Shown here: positions 61,030 through 64,000 of the stretch, one piece after another
Layout of the letters: each line of letters starts with the position of its first letter
Numbering within the stretch: position 1 is the stretch's first letter
From: Wocania arenilitoris
GTDB lineage: Bacteria; Bacteroidota; Bacteroidia; Flavobacteriales; Flavobacteriaceae
NCBI RefSeq assembly: GCF_021728535.1
Contig: NZ_JAKKDU010000002.1
Coordinates: 66,932 to 130,931, forward strand
DNA length: 64,000 nt
Direction: 5' to 3'
Program-made: the position numbers and the translations under genes
The notes under the pieces: model-generated
Databases searched by the model: none
Seen by the model: the letters and a program-made list of their open reading frames with translations, nothing else
What the model was told of the DNA's origin: nothing

Positions 61030-62283
61030 ATGGCTTATTTATTTACTTCAGAAAGTGTTTCTGAAGGACATCCTGATAAGGTAGCAGATCAAATTAGTGA
61101 TGCTTTAATTGATAATTTTTTAGCATTTGATAAAGATTCTAAAGTAGCTTGTGAAACTTTAGTTACAACAGGGCAAGTTGTTTTGGCTGGTGAGGTAAAA
61201 TCGACCACTTATTTAGATGTTCAAAAAATAGCACGAGAAACCATTAATAAAATAGGTTATACTAAAGGTGAATATATGTTTGATGGTAATTCTTGTGGAG
61301 TTTTATCGGCAATACACGAACAGTCAGACGATATTAATCGTGGTGTAGATAGAGCTAATAAAGAAGAGCAAGGCGCTGGAGACCAAGGGATGATGTTTGG
61401 TTATGCAACACGCGAAACCGAAAACTATATGCCATTAGCGTTAGATTTATCGCACAGAATTTTAAAGGAACTTGCAAAGTTAAGAAGAGAAAATAAAGAC
61501 ATTACCTATTTAAGACCAGATTCTAAAAGTCAAGTAACTATTGAGTATAGCGATGATAATATTCCACAACGTATTGATGCTATTGTGATATCGACACAGC
61601 ATGACGATTTTGATGAAGACGAAGCAATGCTTGCTAAAATAAGAAAAGATATTGTTGAGATTTTAATACCGCGTGTTGTTGCTAAATTGTCAGAACAAAC
61701 ACAAGCGTTATTTAATGATTCTATTACTTATCATATAAACCCAACAGGGAAATTTGTTATAGGTGGTCCACATGGCGATACAGGATTAACAGGACGTAAA
61801 ATTATTGTAGATACTTACGGTGGTAAAGGCGCGCACGGTGGTGGTGCGTTTTCTGGTAAAGACCCAAGTAAGGTAGATAGAAGTGCAGCATATGCAACAC
61901 GCCACATAGCTAAAAATTTGGTAGCTGCAGGTGTTGCCGATGAGGTTTTAGTGCAAGTAAGTTACGCTATTGGTGTTGTAGAACCTATGGGTGTTTTTGT
62001 TGATACTTATGGTACTTGCCCATTTAATATGACTGATGGAGAAATAGCAAAAAAGGTTTCAGAGTTATTTGATATGCGACCATTTGCTGTTGAGGAGCGA
62101 TTAAAATTACGTTCGCCAATGTATAGCGAAACTGCTGCTTACGGGCATATGGGTAGAAAGAATGAAACTGTTACAAAAACATTTACTCAACCAAATGGAG
62201 AAGCTATAACACTTGATGTAGAGTTGTTTACTTGGGAAAAACTTGATTACGTAGAGAAAGTAAAAACTGCTTTTAGGTTGTAA
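61030..62283 (+). CDS. metK: S-adenosylmethionine synthetase
   Basis: Makes SAM from methionine and ATP. 417 residues, slightly longer than E. coli MetK (384). [20 protein letters not shown], the signature [12 protein letters not shown] and the second signature [20 protein letters not shown] (shown within limit) are complete; [17 protein letters not shown] is also conserved. It begins 16 bases after a SAM riboswitch and ends at a terminator. Confidence 0.97.
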   Translation: MAYLFTSESVSEGHPDKVADQISDALIDNFLAFDKDSKVACETLVTTGQVVLAGEVKSTTYLDVQKIARETINKIGYTKGEYMFDGNSCGVLSAIHEQSDDINRGVDRANKEEQGAGDQGMMFGYATRETENYMPLALDLSHRILKELAKLRRENKDITYLRPDSKSQVTIEYSDDNIPQRIDAIVISTQHDDFDEDEAMLAKIRKDIVEILIPRVVAKLSEQTQALFNDSITYHINPTGKFVIGGPHGDTGLTGRKIIVDTYGGKGAHGGGAFSGKDPSKVDRSAAYATRHIAKNLVAAGVADEVLVQVSYAIGVVEPMGVFVDTYGTCPFNMTDGEIAKKVSELFDMRPFAVEERLKLRSPMYSETAAYGHMGRKNETVTKTFTQPNGEAITLDVELFTWEKLDYVEKVKTAFRL

Positions 62284-62309
62284 AATCTAAACACTTAAAT
62301 AATTAATTT

Positions 62310-62340
62310 AGCTTTGTAAAATTTTACAGGGCTTTTTTTT
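62310..62340 (+). terminator. Terminator after metK
   Basis: AGCTTTGTAAAA pairs with TTTTACAGGGCT through 12 positions including G-U pairs, and a run of T follows (62333-62340). Confidence 0.75.
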
Positions 62341-62378
62341 GTTTTACTGTGTATTTTGAATTTGTGAAAGTATTGAGT

Positions 62379-63491
62379 TTAAATAATAGTCGATTGCCCT
62401 AAATGAATATTTTTAAAATTCAAATTGGTTTCTTCTGGGTTGTTTATAAAATCTTCAATAAAATCGCCCACTTTAGTCGTGCTAATATTGTCGTATTTCA
62501 TATTTAAATCGGGTGTAGTAATATGAAGTTTTAACGATTTGTCTACTGCTTTTCGTACTAAAGCAGCTTCAATATCTAATCCAAAATGATCGAGTAACAT
62601 TGCTGCCGATAAAATAGATGCTATAGGATTAGCAACACCTTTATTTTTAAATTCATCATTAGCGCCATGAATAGGCTCAAACATAGCGTGTTTATCGTTT
62701 ATTGAGGCTGATCCTAGTAAACCAATGGAGCCAACAATAACACTGGCTTCTTCTGATAAAATATCTCCAAACATATTTTCGGTTAAAATAACATCAAACT
62801 GCCTTGGGTTTATAATAAGTTCTCTAGCAGCATTATCAATGTACATAAAATTTAATTTAACATTTGGGTACTGTGTAGCCAATTCTTTAACTACTTTACG
62901 CCATAAACGAGAGCTTGCTAGAGCGTTGGCTTTATCAACTAAAGTGAGTTTGCCTTTTCTAGATTGCGCTGCCTTAAAAGCTAAATGTGCAATACGTTCA
63001 ATTTCGAAGCGGGAGTATTCGCAAATATCTGAAGCGTTATCATTAGTTAGTTTTTTTTCTCCAAAATAGAGGCCACCATTAAGTTCGCGGTAAATTAAAA
63101 TATTGGTGTCTCGTATTTGTTTAATTTTTAAAGAAGACATATTTAGTAAATCCTCATAAGCAATAACGGGTCTTATATTTGCAAACAAATCGAGCGATTT
63201 TCTGAGTCCTAAAAGCCCTTGCTCAGGTCTTATTTTTGCATCAGGATCCATATCATATTTAGCACTACCAATAGCACCAAATAAAATAGCATCTGCTTTT
63301 TCGCAAATGCTAATGGTTTCTTCTGGTAATGGGTTACCTGTTTTATCAATTGCCGAAGCGCCAACAAGTGCTTTGTTAAAAGTAAATACATGACCAAACT
63401 CCATGGCTATAGCCTTTAAAACCTTAACGGCTTGAGCAGTAACCTCTGGTCCTATACCATCGCCAGGTAAAACAGCTATATTTAATTTCAT
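62379..63491 (-). CDS. leuB: 3-isopropylmalate dehydrogenase
   Basis: Third enzyme of leucine synthesis, 370 residues. AVLPGDGIGPEVTAQAVKVL, LFGAIG, RPEQGLLGLRKSLDLFANIRP (in part), YRELNGGLYFGEK and NMFGDILSEEAS are typical. The NAD-binding segment FEPIHGANDEFKNKGVANP departs from the common HGSAPDIAGK form, with the GxANP end kept. Start ATG 63491. It is 71 bases from leuA on the same strand. Confidence 0.93.
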   Translation of the reverse strand: MKLNIAVLPGDGIGPEVTAQAVKVLKAIAMEFGHVFTFNKALVGASAIDKTGNPLPEETISICEKADAILFGAIGSAKYDMDPDAKIRPEQGLLGLRKSLDLFANIRPVIAYEDLLNMSSLKIKQIRDTNILIYRELNGGLYFGEKKLTNDNASDICEYSRFEIERIAHLAFKAAQSRKGKLTLVDKANALASSRLWRKVVKELATQYPNVKLNFMYIDNAARELIINPRQFDVILTENMFGDILSEEASVIVGSIGLLGSASINDKHAMFEPIHGANDEFKNKGVANPIASILSAAMLLDHFGLDIEAALVRKAVDKSLKLHITTPDLNMKYDNISTTKVGDFIEDFINNPEETNLNFKNIHLGQSTII

Positions 63492-63562
63492 CAATTTAAC
63501 TTTTATAATTCTCGCCTTTCGACTATCTCTTATGATAAACTGCGGTAAGAATCTATTTTAAT

Positions 63563-64000
63563 TTAAGCTGAAATAATTTCATTATAAACTTTACTGTTTT
63601 CTATAATTTGATGAATATCTTTATCATCAACTTCTTTCTTTTTATCAGCAAAATCTAAAAAGTTAGTATAAATTTCATCTAACTGAAGCTTTGTTAATTC
63701 GTAACCAATATTTTTTGCTCTGTATGCCAAAGCTGCTCTTCCACTTCTTGCTGTTAAAACAATGGCAGATTCTGTTACGCCAACATCTTTGGGGTCTATA
63801 ATTTCGTAAGTTTCACGATTTTTAATTACACCATCTTGATGAATTCCAGAGCTATGAGCAAAAGCATTAGCACCAACAATAGCTTTATTTGGTTGCGTGT
63901 AAATACCCATGCTATCTGAAACTAATTGGCTAATGCCGTAAAGCATCTCCGTTTGAATTTTAGTATCTAAGTTTAGGTAAGGATGCTGCTTTAAAATCAT
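63563..64000 (-). CDS. leuA: 2-isopropylmalate synthase, C-terminal part
   Basis: The last 145 or so residues of LeuA; the N-terminus lies beyond base 64000 and the Met at the edge is internal. [19 protein letters not shown] is the characteristic metal-site His region, followed by [11 protein letters not shown] and [17 protein letters not shown] of the subdomains. The protein stops shortly after (NEIISA), so the regulatory LeuA dimer domain that binds leucine is absent, as in short flavobacterial forms. Confidence 0.93.
   Translation of the reverse strand: MILKQHPYLNLDTKIQTEMLYGISQLVSDSMGIYTQPNKAIVGANAFAHSSGIHQDGVIKNRETYEIIDPKDVGVTESAIVLTARSGRAALAYRAKNIGYELTKLQLDEIYTNFLDFADKKKEVDDKDIHQIIENSKVYNEIISA

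Noticed and set aside
1-64000. CRISPR arrays, tRNA/rRNA genes, IS elements, prophage
   Set aside because: Scanned for spaced direct repeats, tRNA-like cloverleaf and CCA ends, and transposase or phage motifs in the translated frames; none found.

Overview
The window looks like a chromosomal segment of a marine member of the Flavobacteriaceae (Bacteroidota). The evidence is low GC, Bacteroidota-type promoters (-7 TAnnTTTG, -33 TTG) instead of sigma70/Shine-Dalgarno signals, the long mixed arginine/proline operon with an acyl-ornithine carbamoyltransferase, DUF5686 and 2TM-domain proteins, and intergenic repeats that I recognise from this family. There are no rRNA, tRNA, phage, IS or CRISPR features; almost everything is housekeeping metabolism with two accessory catabolic clusters.

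Left end (1-6219): a minus-strand operon kamA-like, ferredoxin, pcaI, pcaJ, class III aminotransferase, pcaF (cut by the window edge), with a divergent LysR gene. I read it as a beta-amino-acid catabolic route: a radical-SAM 2,3-aminomutase makes a beta-amino acid, the aminotransferase makes a beta-keto acid, and PcaIJ/PcaF convert it to acetyl-CoA plus an acyl-CoA. The pca-like specificity and the apparent loss of the lysine-binding aspartates in the aminomutase point to 2-aminoadipate -> 3-aminoadipate -> 3-oxoadipate -> succinyl-CoA + acetyl-CoA. This is the best candidate for an undescribed pathway here.

6279-16035: a membrane TPR/LuxR-type regulator; a LacI regulator divergent from kdgK-eda-EamA transporter (2-keto-3-deoxygluconate catabolism, as in alginate/pectin use) with two near-identical operators; an 11-mer-repeat lipoprotein; waaA; and a DegT aminotransferase overlapping galE. 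16169-30430: lspA, fabD, an FAD enzyme, a membrane-tethered dihydrofolate reductase, a CBM48 protein, thyA, a nucleoside transporter with an in-frame 24-bp duplication, a bifunctional nuclease, etfA/etfB, pdhB and a DUF5686 outer-membrane protein. 30741-33680: a lipoprotein sulfatase and a lipoprotein alkaline phosphatase.

33769-45027 is one minus-strand biosynthetic operon: GNAT (candidate acylglutamate synthase), argG, argC, proC, argD, proA, proB, argF', argB, argE, argH, interrupted by several short repeats. 45484-47074 is a decayed gapN with two frameshifts and one nonsense codon. 47394-53647 is a plus-strand operon (DUF1080 lipoprotein, secreted Gfo/Idh/MocA oxidoreductase, GH20 hexosaminidase, CxxCH cytochrome lipoprotein) that fits periplasmic oxidative glycoside cleavage.

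Right end: ilvD-ilvB-ilvN-ilvC-ilvA (minus) is preceded by a 20-residue Ile/Val/Leu-rich leader peptide and an attenuator. metK (plus) follows a SAM-I/IV-type riboswitch. leuB and a partial leuA close the window, so branched-chain amino-acid synthesis and SAM synthesis sit side by side with separate RNA-level controls.
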